Part shown: piece by piece, positions 15,190 to 22,161 of the stretch | Layout of the letters: each line of letters starts with the position of its first letter | How positions within the stretch are numbered: position 1 is the stretch's first letter | Origin: JBPOHE01 sp052035915 | Lineage (GTDB): Bacteria > Pseudomonadota > Gammaproteobacteria > Chromatiales > Chromatiaceae | DNA: 23,265 bases | Assembly (NCBI GenBank): GCA_052035915.1 | Contig: JBPOHE010000091.1 | Location: 1-23,265 of the forward strand | Direction of reading: 5' to 3' | Program-made: the position numbers and the translations under genes | The notes under the pieces: generated by a model | Told to the model about the DNA's origin: nothing | What the model saw: the letters and a program-made list of their open reading frames with translations, nothing else | Databases searched by the model: none

Positions 15190-16052
15190 TGATCGAGATC
15201 AGTGACCTGCGCAAGACCTTCAAGCGGCAAAAGGTGCTCAAGGGCATCGAGTTGGGGATCGAGCGCGGTCACCGCCTGGCGCTGGTGGGCTCCAACGGGG
15301 CAGGCAAGACCACCCTCATCCGCTGCCTGCTGGGCGAATACAACTTCCAGGGCGAGATCCGCATCGACGGGCTGAATCCGCGGGTACAACGCCGCGAGGT
15401 GTTGTCCAAGGTCGGCTTCGTGCCCCAACTGCCGCCACCGCTGCGGATGCCGGTGGGCCAGTTGATCCATTTCGCCGCCAGCCTCTGCGAGGCCGATCCC
15501 GTCCGTATGATCGCCGTCGCCGAGCGCCTGGGACTGGAGTACGAACGCTTTCGTTCCCATCCCTTCGTCAAACTCTCCGGCGGGCAGAAACAGAAACTCT
15601 TGATCAGCATCGCCCTGGGGCGGGATGCGGAACTTCTAGTGATGGACGAGCCCGCCGCCAACCTGGATCCCGAGGCCCGCCACATCTTCTTCCAGCTCCT
15701 GGCGGAAAAGAAGGACAGCGCGGTCATGTTGATCTCCAGCCATCGCCTGGACGAAGTCGCCTCCCTGGTGAACCGGGTGGTGGAGCTGGATCAGGGCCAT
15801 CTGGTGCTAGATGACCGGGTGGCCGACCTGGTGGAACTCTCCAGCCGACTGCGCTGCCGCATCGGCCTGCTACGCCCGGATGAAGCCTTCGCCAAGACGG
15901 CGCGGGAATGGGGTCTAGGCAGCGAGGATGAGGGAAATACCTGGAGCGGACGCATTGCCGGCCCGGACCGGCTGCGCTTTCTCGGCATGCTTTCCCGCTA
16001 TGCCGCCTTGCTGGCGCATATCCATCTGGATGAAGAGACCAATGGCGACTAA
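15189..16052 (+). CDS. nosF: NosF, ABC-transporter ATPase for NosZ maturation
   Basis: A 287-residue ATPase. Walker A is GSNGAGKTT (about 34-42), the signature is LSGGQKQ (about 129-135), Walker B is LLVMDEP ending near 154, and the H-loop SSHR follows. The ATG at 15189 shares one base with the nosH stop; an in-frame TTG three bases earlier is less likely. NosF powers NosY, and together with NosD they supply the CuZ sulfide or copper. The nosL gene lies between nosF and nosY here, separated from nosF by a palindromic insertion that begins 3 bases after this stop. Confidence 0.95.
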   Translation: MIEISDLRKTFKRQKVLKGIELGIERGHRLALVGSNGAGKTTLIRCLLGEYNFQGEIRIDGLNPRVQRREVLSKVGFVPQLPPPLRMPVGQLIHFAASLCEADPVRMIAVAERLGLEYERFRSHPFVKLSGGQKQKLLISIALGRDAELLVMDEPAANLDPEARHIFFQLLAEKKDSAVMLISSHRLDEVASLVNRVVELDQGHLVLDDRVADLVELSSRLRCRIGLLRPDEAFAKTAREWGLGSEDEGNTWSGRIAGPDRLRFLGMLSRYAALLAHIHLDEETNGD

Positions 16053-16054
16053 CA

Positions 16055-16193
16055 GGCTGTTGAAAAACTACTGCGGTGTGCCATCTGCGGCGTTGCGCGG
16101 TGCTCGTTTCCTCGCCTATCTTTTTGATATGTCTCGGTCACTGCGTTCCGCGCGCCTTGCATCCGGCCATCCTCGCTACGTTTTTCAACAGCC
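16055..16193. repeat. Palindromic insertion element, copy 1 (nosF-nosL)
   Basis: The 139-bp unit has perfect 14-bp terminal inverted repeats GGCTGTTGAAAAAC (16055-16068) and GTTTTTCAACAGCC (16180-16193). Its inner part is GC-rich and partly self-complementary (CTGCGGCGTTGCGCGG on the left; CGCGCCTTGCATCCGGCCAT on the right). It starts 3 bases after the nosF stop. A diverged copy lies at 17512-17650. This type of end, running from GGCTGTTGAAAAA to its complement, is common in dispersed intergenic repeats of beta- and gammaproteobacteria. Confidence 0.85.
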
Positions 16194-16686
16194 CACTCAA
16201 CCTCTCCCAAGCCATGCTCTTCTGCTGAGCGCGCTCTTGGCTGGAATCGCCCTCTCCGGCTGCTCCGGCGACAGCGGCACCGGCCCGGCCCAGGTCAGAT
16301 GGGATCGCACCACCTGCGACCGCTGCCGCATGCTGCTCTCCGACCATAAACATGCCGCCCAGGTGAGGGTGAAAGAGGCCGAGGGGCGCTCCCGGGTCTA
16401 TTTCTTCGACGACATCGGCTGCGCCATGGTCTGGCTCGAAGACAAGCCTTGGCGACAGCAACCGGCTACCGAGATCTGGGTGAACGACCGGCATGACGGC
16501 CAGTGGTTGGACGCCCGGCGGGCCTTTTATGTCCGTGGACAGACCACCCCGATGGAATACGGGCTCGGCGCCCAGTCGAACCCGGTCCCGGAGGCGCTCG
16601 ATTTCGCCGCCGCCCGGAACCATGTGCTCGCCGTCGAACAGCGCTTCAACCAGGCACCGCCCCCAGCACGGAAACCCGCCCCATGA
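16129..16686 (+). CDS. nosL: NosL, lipoprotein copper chaperone
   Basis: A periplasmic lipoprotein that delivers Cu(I) for NosZ assembly. The lipobox LSGC places the lipidated Cys at residue 45, and the copper-binding region CDRCRML (C63, C66, M68) follows. It continues with FFDDIGCAMVWLE and WVNDRHDGQWLDA, family-typical segments. The only in-frame ATG near the signal peptide (16129) is inside the palindromic element, which gives an unusually long 30-residue lead before the hydrophobic core; the frame is open further upstream too. The original start was probably displaced by the insertion, so the true start is uncertain and there is no good ribosome binding site. The stop overlaps nosY in ATGA. 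Confidence 0.88.
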   Translation: MSRSLRSARLASGHPRYVFQQPTQPLPSHALLLSALLAGIALSGCSGDSGTGPAQVRWDRTTCDRCRMLLSDHKHAAQVRVKEAEGRSRVYFFDDIGCAMVWLEDKPWRQQPATEIWVNDRHDGQWLDARRAFYVRGQTTPMEYGLGAQSNPVPEALDFAAARNHVLAVEQRFNQAPPPARKPAP

Positions 16687-17510
16687 CCCACCTCTGGCTG
16701 ACCGCCTACACGGATATCCTGGAGTCCCTGCGCACCCGCTGGTTCCTGCTCTACAGCCTGGTGTTCGGCGGTCTGGTGGTGTTGCTGTTCGCCTTCGGCG
16801 TCACCGAGTCCAGGGTCATGGGTTTCACCGGCCTCTCCCGCCTGCTGGTGACCTATATCCAGCTCGCCATGGCCATCCTGCCGGTCTTCATCCTGGTCAC
16901 CACGGTGCGTTCCGTCGCCGGCGACCGCGAGGCTGGGATACTGGAATACCTGCTTTCGCTTCCCATCGACCTCCCCGCCTGGTACTGGGGCAAGCTGCTG
17001 GGACGCTTTCTGGTGGTCTTCATCCCGGTATTCCTGGCCATGGCCATCGCCATCGGCTTCGGTCTCGCCCAGGGCGTCGAGGTCCCCTGGGCACTGTTCA
17101 GTTATTATACCGGGCTGCTCATGGCCCTGGCCTGGTGCTTTCTCGGCCTCGGCATGCTGGTCTCCACCCTCGCCCGTAGCGCGGACCTGGCCCAGGGCGT
17201 CGCCTTCCTCATCTGGCTGCTGCTGTTACTCTTTCTCGATCTGGTGTTGCTCGGGGTCATGGTGCGCCAGCAATTGCCGCCAGAGACCGCGGTCGCCATC
17301 GCCCTCGCCAACCCCATGCAGGTGTTCCGCACCGCCACCATGATGCTGTTCGACAGCCAACTGGTGCTGCTCGGCCCGACGGCCTACCTGATCCTCGACC
17401 ACTTCGGCCAGCAGGGGTACATCCTCTACGCCATGCTCTATCCCATGGCGCTCGGCACCCTGAGCGCCGGACTGGGCTATGTCATATTCCGTCGTACCGA
17501 CCTGCCATGA
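16683..17510 (+). CDS. nosY: NosY, ABC-transporter membrane subunit
   Basis: A 275-residue membrane protein with six likely transmembrane helices (about 22-40, 55-80, 105-128, 140-160, 170-195 and 245-265). It has the family-typical segment AGDREAGILEYLLSLPI after the second helix, which contacts the ATPase. It forms the NosF-NosY transporter, which with NosD is needed to build the CuZ centre. The start overlaps the nosL stop by 4 bases, so nosL and nosY are coupled although both are separated from their neighbours by palindromic elements. An upstream extension of the frame exists but overlaps nosL and is not used. Confidence 0.94.
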   Translation: MTHLWLTAYTDILESLRTRWFLLYSLVFGGLVVLLFAFGVTESRVMGFTGLSRLLVTYIQLAMAILPVFILVTTVRSVAGDREAGILEYLLSLPIDLPAWYWGKLLGRFLVVFIPVFLAMAIAIGFGLAQGVEVPWALFSYYTGLLMALAWCFLGLGMLVSTLARSADLAQGVAFLIWLLLLLFLDLVLLGVMVRQQLPPETAVAIALANPMQVFRTATMMLFDSQLVLLGPTAYLILDHFGQQGYILYAMLYPMALGTLSAGLGYVIFRRTDLP

Positions 17511-17511
17511 C

Positions 17512-17650
17512 GGCTGGTGAAAACCTAGTGCGCGCCCCGATGGCGGCGTTGCGCGTTGCTCGCAAGCTCGCCGTACTTCTTTGTACTGTCTCGCTTTCTG
17601 CGCCCCGTGCGCCTTGCCATCGGTGCGCTCGTGACGGTTTTCGTTTTAGA
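17512..17650. repeat. Palindromic insertion element, copy 2 (nosY-cytochrome)
   Basis: This stretch aligns over its full length with 16055-16193. Both contain GCGGCGTTGCGCG, GCTCG, a TGTCTCG motif in the middle and GCGCCTTGC near the right. The left end GGCTGGTGAAAAC begins 2 bases after the nosY stop; the right end GTTTTCGTTTTAG is degraded. The internal sequence is clearly more diverged than expected for a recent copy. The bases between nosY and the next gene consist almost only of this element. Confidence 0.75.
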
Positions 17651-17656
17651 AAGACC

Positions 17657-18355
17657 ATGTCCCAGATGATCCCCTCTCCAGCGCCTCAGCGATGCCGGAT
17701 GCTGGTCGCCGCCCTCGCGCTCCTCTGGCCCTTGCTGGGCCTGGCCGAGGCCGAGCCGGATCTACGCAACGGCAAGGACATCAACGAAACCTGCGCCGGT
17801 TGTCACGGGGAATTCGGCCAGGGCGGCAAGGCTGGGGAATACCCCCGCCTCGCCGGACAACCGATCCCCTTCCTGGTGCGTCAGTTGGTGTTATTTCGCG
17901 AGCGTCACCGCCCCAACATGGCCATGATCGAGTACGTCGACCAGCGGCAGATGCCGGATGACGACATCCGCGATATCTCCGCCTATCTGGCCGGCATCCG
18001 TCTGCCAACCAGGATGCCGGAGGTGGATCCCAACACCGGCGCCTTGGAACGCCTCGAACTGGCGAAGAAGGTCTTCAACGTCCCCCCGGTCGAAGGCCAC
18101 CCCGAGGCGGGGGAAAAGCTCTACAAGAAGGAATGCAAGTCCTGCCACGGCGAGAACGGCGCGGGCCATCAAGCCAAGGGGGTGCCCATGATCGGCGGGC
18201 AGTTCACCAATTATCTGTGGAAACAGGTGGATCTCTACCGCAAAGGAATCCGCATCCACGATCCGGACGATCCCCAGGACCGGCTGCTGAACGAATTCGA
18301 GGATAAGGATCTGCAGAATATCTTCGCCTATCTGGCGATCGCCGATGATCGTTAG
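17657..18355 (+). CDS. Dihaem cytochrome c, c4-like (second)
   Basis: A 232-residue protein with a signal peptide (hydrophobic core about 16-30, cut after LAEA), haem motifs CAGCH (46-50) and CKSCH (160-164), and a linker between two c-type domains. Each domain has a Gly-Gln motif (PRLAGQP, PMIGGQF) after its haem. The ATG at 17657 follows directly after the palindromic element; an alternative ATG at 17699 would leave a short signal peptide, and the frame open back to 17507 runs through the repeat. Likely an electron carrier of the N2O-reducing chain. It shares length and plan with the dihaem protein at 9846 but differs in sequence. Confidence 0.9.
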   Translation: MSQMIPSPAPQRCRMLVAALALLWPLLGLAEAEPDLRNGKDINETCAGCHGEFGQGGKAGEYPRLAGQPIPFLVRQLVLFRERHRPNMAMIEYVDQRQMPDDDIRDISAYLAGIRLPTRMPEVDPNTGALERLELAKKVFNVPPVEGHPEAGEKLYKKECKSCHGENGAGHQAKGVPMIGGQFTNYLWKQVDLYRKGIRIHDPDDPQDRLLNEFEDKDLQNIFAYLAIADDR

Positions 18356-18389
18356 CCGGGCTGAGTCGGTTTTGTAGACCCTCGGTTTC

Positions 18390-18515
18390 CGCCCCGGGCA
18401 ACGGCTGTTTGGTCGGATTTTCGTTCTCCTTCAGAGAACAATTGCCGCTTATTATTCAGCTATTGTTCTTTATTTAAGAACAAAAATAGGTTTTTTCCGC
18501 CCTGGCCCGGAAGCT
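18390..18515. repeat. Palindromic intergenic element, copy B (pairs with 3866-3990)
   Basis: The first hairpin is GTTCTC (18423-18428) with GAGAAC (18434-18439). The second is TTGTTCTT (18463-18470) with AAGAACAA (18476-18483), followed by an A-rich stretch and GTTTTTT. GGCCCGGAAG closes the unit. It lies just after the last nos gene, so the second hairpin may also act as a transcript end for the cluster. The stems match those of copy A while the loops differ. Confidence 0.7.
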
Positions 18516-18520
18516 TGTAG

Positions 18521-18545
18521 GTTGGGCTGGGGCACAAAGCCCAAC
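18521..18545. repeat. GTTGGGCT palindrome
   Basis: GTTGGGCT (18521-18528) pairs with AGCCCAAC (18538-18545), preceded by TGTAG. This is a common type of short intergenic palindrome in proteobacteria. It lies at the broken 3' end of the IS630 remnant. Confidence 0.55.
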
Positions 18546-18576
18546 GGCAACCGACGCCCGGTTCGATCTCGCAGGC

Positions 18577-19151
18577 GCTACGAGAACCCGCCGACTGATC
18601 GTCCTCAAACCACAACGACCTTCGCCTCGACTCGGAGAGCAAATCGATCATTTTCTTGTGATAGGTTTTTTAGCTGAAATGACGGCTTCTTCGTTACGAC
18701 GGCCACTCGTCAGTCGCGCCACCTTGAGTTTCGCCTTCAATTGATAATGAACGACTTGATGTACCGTCGAATAAGGAATCTCGGCCTGATATTCCTGCAG
18801 CAGCCACTGCTGAATCTCCCCATAACTATGAAATCCTTGAGTAGGATCATTGAGACGGACTTGCAGGGCGGCGACCATGGCCTCGGTAATCTTCGAGCGA
18901 CGACCGCCATGATAATTCCATTCCAGGAGCCCGCTGAGTCCTTGCGTACGATAGATACTCAGCCACTTTACAATGGCCGATTTCGACCGCCCCAAATGAT
19001 TGGCTAACTCTTGCATGCCTTGACATGACCCGGTTTTGATCCAATAGAGAATTTGCAGCCGCTCTCGAAGTTTCGCGCGTGTCTGTTCGTTCATTATTCG
19101 CTTTAGTTCTTCGGCAGACTCTTGGATATCGACAGACAATGAACGGCTCAT
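18577..19151 (-). pseudogene. Truncated IS630-family transposase
   Basis: Frame A (19151 to 18648; also open to an ATG at 19187) encodes the N-terminal helix-turn-helix half. It contains LRERLQILYWIKTG, then a helix-turn-helix (QELANHLGRSKSAIVKWL), WNYHGGRRSKI, and the winged helix PYSTVHQVVHYQLKAKLKV that ends in AKKPITRK. At AAAAAA (complement of 18666-18671) a -1 shift would enter a second frame reading LLSESRRRSLWFEDDQSAG. WFEDDQS resembles the first DDE catalytic motif of IS630 transposases. Homology ends near 18577, before the other catalytic residues, where intergenic palindromes begin. The gene is therefore a remnant. Two-frame organisation is common in IS630, so the shift itself may have been programmed. 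Confidence 0.75.
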
Positions 19152-19187
19152 TCCTAGCTTACCAAAGTGGAATATTGAAAATACCAA

Positions 19188-19589
19188 TTTTACCGTAATC
19201 TAACCGTAATTAGTATGAAGCCACGACGGCGATAACAGCCCGACAAGACTCCGGGCGACAACTGGCGATGAAAATAGCGTCCAATCCAGGGATGGGCCGA
19301 CACATCGAATCCCCCTTGACTCGGCCAGGGAACGCCTCGCCAAGGGTTCGCTCAGCACCCGACGGCGATCCTGGATTGATCTATCTTCGCGGAAGAACTG
19401 GCGAATCGCTCGAGCGTCTCCGTCGTCCAGACCTGGGCATCGGGGTAAAGGATAAGGGCTCGGTACCCTCGACCAAGGCCTGAACCGGCACCAGAGTGTG
19501 AAGGCTCGCGGTCCCCGACCTCGGTCTCCTATCTCCAGTATCCCGACTTCCGTACCTTCAGGCCTGGTGTCGTTGGAAGCGGGTGAATG
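19188..19589. other. Gene-free region between IS630 remnant and tRNA-Leu
   Basis: About 400 bases without a supportable gene. At 19192-19210 the 8-mer ACCGTAAT occurs twice 11 bases apart, close to the 5' side of the transposase remnant, and may mark its terminus. Open frames on the minus strand run through the tRNA and lack start signals. I see no RNA gene or conserved motif here. Confidence 0.5.
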
Positions 19590-19618
19590 TTGGAAGCTTT
19601 GTGGGAAACCTTTATACT
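19590..19618 (+). promoter_or_regulatory. Sigma70 promoter of tRNA-Leu
   Basis: TTGGAA (19590-19595) and TATACT (19613-19618) are separated by exactly 17 bases, giving a start near 19625, six bases before the mature tRNA 5' end. The spacing and the strong -10 fit a tRNA promoter. Confidence 0.8.
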
Positions 19619-19630
19619 GCTCCTCCCAAC

Positions 19631-19717
19631 GCCGGGGTGGCGAAATTGGTAGACGCGCCAGACTCAAAATCTGGTTGCCGCAAGGCAGTGTGGGTTCGAT
19701 TCCCTCCCCCGGCACCA
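19631..19717 (+). tRNA. tRNA-Leu (anticodon CAA)
   Basis: An 87-nt class II tRNA. The acceptor stem GCCGGGG pairs with CCCCGGC before the encoded ACCA. The anticodon stem CCAGA/TCTGG encloses the loop CTCAAAA, giving anticodon CAA (reads UUG). The variable arm TGCCGCAAGGCA and T-arm GGGTTCGATTCCC are intact. An integrase gene begins 176 bases downstream, so the tRNA 3' half is the likely integration site of the island. Its rho-independent terminator (19753-19775) lies beyond the CCA, inside the island. Confidence 0.97.
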
Positions 19718-19734
19718 TATTGTATTCCTAGACC

Positions 19735-19805
19735 TTCCGCAGAGTTCCGCAAGCCCGCATTCCAGCGGGCTTTTTCGTTTATACTGCTTCCGCAGTGTTC
19801 CACAG
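19735..19805. repeat. Two paired TTCCGCA motifs between attL and integrase
   Basis: TTCCGCA occurs at 19735 and 19745 (10 bases apart) and again at 19788, with TTCCACA at 19799 (11 bases apart). The two pairs flank the terminator at 19753-19775. The same core is arrayed at 22686-22765 in the primase gene. They may be binding sites for an island-encoded protein (integrase arm sites or an initiator). Confidence 0.5.
19753..19775 (+). terminator. Rho-independent terminator after tRNA-Leu
   Basis: GCCCGC (19753-19758) and GCGGGC (19765-19770) form a GC stem with loop ATTCCA, followed by TTTTT. It ends the tRNA transcript and insulates the integrase gene. Confidence 0.85.
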
Positions 19806-19892
19806 CGTACCCCGGGAAGCCGTCGTTTCTCAGGGGTGTATTTGGGGGTATCCCGCCGTACCCCCACGCCACATACCCCCAGGAGGCGCGCC

Positions 19893-21104
19893 ATGCTCAC
19901 CGCTCCCGAGATCCGCAACGCCAAGCCGGGCGAGAAGCCGTACAAGCTGTTCGATGAGAAGGGGCTGTACCTGCTGGTGATGCCGACCGGCGGCAGGCTG
20001 TGGCGCATGAAGTACCGCTTTGGCGGCAAGGAGAAGCTATTGGCCTTTGGCGCTTATCCCGAGGTAAGCCTGGCCCGGGCGCGGGCGCTTTTGGATGAAG
20101 CCCGGAGGCGGCTGGAAGCGGGCGTTGATCCGAGCGAAGCCCGCAAGGCCGAAAAGCGCGCCCAGGCGGCGGCGGCGGAGAACAGTTTCGAGGCCGTGTC
20201 GCGAGCCTGGCACGATAAGCAGCGGAACGCCTGGACGGATACCCATGCGCAAAGTGTGCTGCGGAGGCTTGAGGTTGATCTGTTCCCGGCGCTGGGGCAT
20301 CGACCCCTTGCCGAGATCGAAGCGCCGGAGCTGTTGGCGGTCATGCGCACAATCGAGTCTCGCGGGGCCTATGACCTGGCCCATCGTGTCCTGGCGATCT
20401 GCGGGCAGGTGTTCCGCTTCGGCATCGCTACCGGGCACTGTGCGCGCAACCCGGCGGGAGACCTGCGCGGGGCCTTGACCACCCACAAGGCGAGGCACCA
20501 AGCCGCCGTCAGGCCGGAGGAGCTGCCGGAGCTGCTGCGCCGAATCGAGGGGTACGACAGCGAGAACGGCGACACCCTCACCCGTCTGGCCTTGCAACTG
20601 ATGTCCGTTACCTTTGTGCGAACCGCTGAGTTGATCGGGGCGAGGTGGGAGGAATTCGACATGGAGGCTGGGTTCTGGGTCATCCCGGCGGCGCGCATGA
20701 AGATGAAGACCGAGCATGTTGTTCCGCTGTCGCGCCAAGCCCTGGCTATCCTGGCGGAGATCAAACCCCTGGCCGGGCGCAGTCCCTACGTCTTTCCAGG
20801 CCGCAACCGCGATAAGCCCATCAGCAATAACACCATGCTGTACGCCCTTTACCGTCTGGGCTACAAGGGCCGCATGACCGGCCACGGCTTCCGCGCAGTG
20901 GCGTCCACTATCCTGAATGAGGCCGGGTTCCGGGCCGATGTGATCGAACGCCAGTTGGCGCATTGCGAACGAGACGAAGTACGCGGGGCCTACAACCGGG
21001 CCGAATATCTCCCAGAGCGGCAAACCTTGATGCAGTGGTGGGGCGATCACCTGGACGGATTGAAGGCCGGGGCGCGGATCGTGCCATTCCGGCGCGCGGT
21101 GTAA
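19893..21104 (+). CDS. P4-type tyrosine recombinase (integrase)
   Basis: A 403-residue protein. The ATG at 19893 is chosen for AGGAGG (19881-19886) 6 bases upstream; the frame is open to 19836 but has no such signal. The N-terminal arm-binding domain (about 1-85, with LYLLVMPTGGRLWRMKYRF and LGAYPEVSLA-like LAFGAYPEVSLARAR) is typical of P4 integrases. It is followed by a SAM-like core-binding domain and the catalytic domain. Catalytic residues are visible as the Arg in TFVRTAELIGARW, Lys in MKMKTEH, HGFR, the His in LAHCE, and the Tyr in RGAYNRAEY. All are present. It catalyses site-specific insertion into and excision from the adjacent tRNA-Leu. Confidence 0.95.
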   Translation: MLTAPEIRNAKPGEKPYKLFDEKGLYLLVMPTGGRLWRMKYRFGGKEKLLAFGAYPEVSLARARALLDEARRRLEAGVDPSEARKAEKRAQAAAAENSFEAVSRAWHDKQRNAWTDTHAQSVLRRLEVDLFPALGHRPLAEIEAPELLAVMRTIESRGAYDLAHRVLAICGQVFRFGIATGHCARNPAGDLRGALTTHKARHQAAVRPEELPELLRRIEGYDSENGDTLTRLALQLMSVTFVRTAELIGARWEEFDMEAGFWVIPAARMKMKTEHVVPLSRQALAILAEIKPLAGRSPYVFPGRNRDKPISNNTMLYALYRLGYKGRMTGHGFRAVASTILNEAGFRADVIERQLAHCERDEVRGAYNRAEYLPERQTLMQWWGDHLDGLKAGARIVPFRRAV

Positions 21105-21303
21105 CGATTCGCCCCGCCTAGGCCGACGGGCCGAACCCCGGGGCACCCTTCCCCGGTTGGCGACTCGCATTGATGGGCCGGACGCTATTTTTCTAGGCAG
21201 AAGTTCCAAGTCACCACTTACGCGGCGTATGTCGTGAAGCTCAAATACCGCCATGCCCCGGGCTGTTCCGGGGCGCTTCATCTTCACCAGGAGACAGCGA
21301 TAC
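21105..21303. promoter_or_regulatory. Upstream region of the AlpA-like gene
   Basis: A perfect hairpin GCCCCGG (21255-21261), loop GCTGTT, CCGGGGC (21268-21274) ends 15 bases before the ribosome binding site AGGAGA (21289-21294) of the next gene. It may influence translation. No clear promoter is recognised. Confidence 0.4.
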
Positions 21304-21546
21304 ATGGCGGCTCAAGCCAAAGTCAACCCGATTGTCATTCTTCGCCGAAAGCAACTCGAAGCCAAAACAGGGCTCGCCCGCTCTACGATCTACGACAAAA
21401 TTCGGCTCAACCCTAACCGCCCTGGCGGCTATGACCCAACCTTCCCCAAGCCGATAGCCCTTGGGGCTAAGTCTGTGGGATGGGTCGAGTCGGAGGTCGA
21501 GGCTTGGCTGGACGCCCAAATTCAGAAAAGCCGAAAGGTGGACTGA
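21304..21546 (+). CDS. AlpA-like excisionase/transcription regulator
   Basis: An 80-residue protein with a MerR-like winged helix-turn-helix: LRRKQLEAKTGLARSTIYDKI, then FPKPIALGAKSVGWVESEVEAWL, the characteristic AlpA pattern. It starts with ATG 9 bases after AGGAGA. In P4-like elements AlpA activates integrase or excision functions. It sits on the same strand as the integrase. The last 11 codons (DAQIQKSRKVD) are repeated, diverged, in a mini-frame that starts one base after its stop. Confidence 0.85.
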   Translation: MAAQAKVNPIVILRRKQLEAKTGLARSTIYDKIRLNPNRPGGYDPTFPKPIALGAKSVGWVESEVEAWLDAQIQKSRKVD

Positions 21547-21547
21547 G

Positions 21548-21586
21548 ATGGCCGCCCAGACCCAGAAAAGTCGAAAGGCGGCTTAG
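21548..21586 (+). CDS. Candidate 12-residue leader ORF after the AlpA-like gene
   Basis: ATG 21548 starts one base after the AlpA stop. The frame reads MAAQTQKSRKAA and stops at 21586; another ATG follows two bases later at 21589. The DNA 21551-21586 is a diverged duplicate of 21511-21546, the AlpA tail. A strong hairpin follows at 21607-21633. It may be a leader peptide in an attenuator or a by-product of the duplication. Confidence 0.25.
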   Translation: MAAQTQKSRKAA

Positions 21587-21606
21587 CCATGGCCGCCACA
21601 ACGAAA

Positions 21607-21633
21607 AACGCCAGTCGGGCGAGGACTGGCGTT
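21607..21633. terminator. Perfect hairpin with A/T tail on the minus side
   Basis: AACGCCAGTC (21607-21616) and GACTGGCGTT (21624-21633) form a perfect 10-bp stem with loop GGGCGAG. AAAAA (21604-21608) precedes and overlaps it, so on the minus strand it has the form of a rho-independent terminator; on the plus strand the tail is poor. Confidence 0.55.
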
Positions 21634-21810
21634 CAAGATCGTATCGCATTACATTTGCCGTCGAGCCGAGGTCTTGGAAACCCCGGACTCGCAAAGCTGA
21701 CCGCCATAACGGAGCAGCACCGGCGCTGTAATTGTGCCAATTTCGGCACCTTTGCGCCATGCCCGCGCACGCGGTCAGTCCATCAACACTCTGTTCGAGG
21801 ACTGACTTTC

Positions 21811-22161
21811 ATGACCGACTTTTCCACAACTTCCACCCCTTCAACCAATCCCGGCCATTCTTCCCTGTGTCGCGAGCACTGGGCCAACGCCCTGTACCAC
21901 CAGGAAACGGTTATCTCCGGCCATTCCCTTGCGAGAATCGCCCGGCTGGCGAACGGCTTGCATGACATCTTACAAATACTCGCCAACTCGACACTCGACG
22001 CTGAGGCACGGCGAATTAACGACGATCCCGACCCGTGGAAGCGCCCGTTGTCTCCATCCTTCGAGGACGGGTTGATTGGCGCGGCGATTGAGCTGACTCA
22101 TAGTCTGATTGAGATTTCCGAGCGGCACCAGGCCGGACAACACGGGAGGGCGGCCAGATGA
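21811..22161 (+). CDS. Hypothetical protein of P4-like island
   Basis: A 116-residue protein starting at MTDFSTTSTPS, with weak GAGG 10 bases upstream. The frame is also open to an ATG at 21589, giving 190 residues, but that part runs through the hairpin at 21607-21633 and is low in recognisable structure, so I prefer the shorter form. The C-terminal two thirds are helical (SLARIARLANGLHDILQIL; IGAAIELTHSLIEI). I do not recognise a domain. The stop overlaps the next start in ATGA, so it belongs to the same operon as the zinc-finger protein and primase. Confidence 0.65.
   Translation: MTDFSTTSTPSTNPGHSSLCREHWANALYHQETVISGHSLARIARLANGLHDILQILANSTLDAEARRINDDPDPWKRPLSPSFEDGLIGAAIELTHSLIEISERHQAGQHGRAAR

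Noticed and set aside
6931..18355. Search for nosR and nosX in the cluster.
   Set aside because: None found; the NapG/NapH-like nosG and nosH are present instead, as expected for clade II, so their absence is not a defect.
19200..19718. Minus-strand frame of 172 codons over tRNA-Leu and the upstream region.
   Set aside because: It begins in the tRNA gene, has no ribosome binding site and no recognisable domain.
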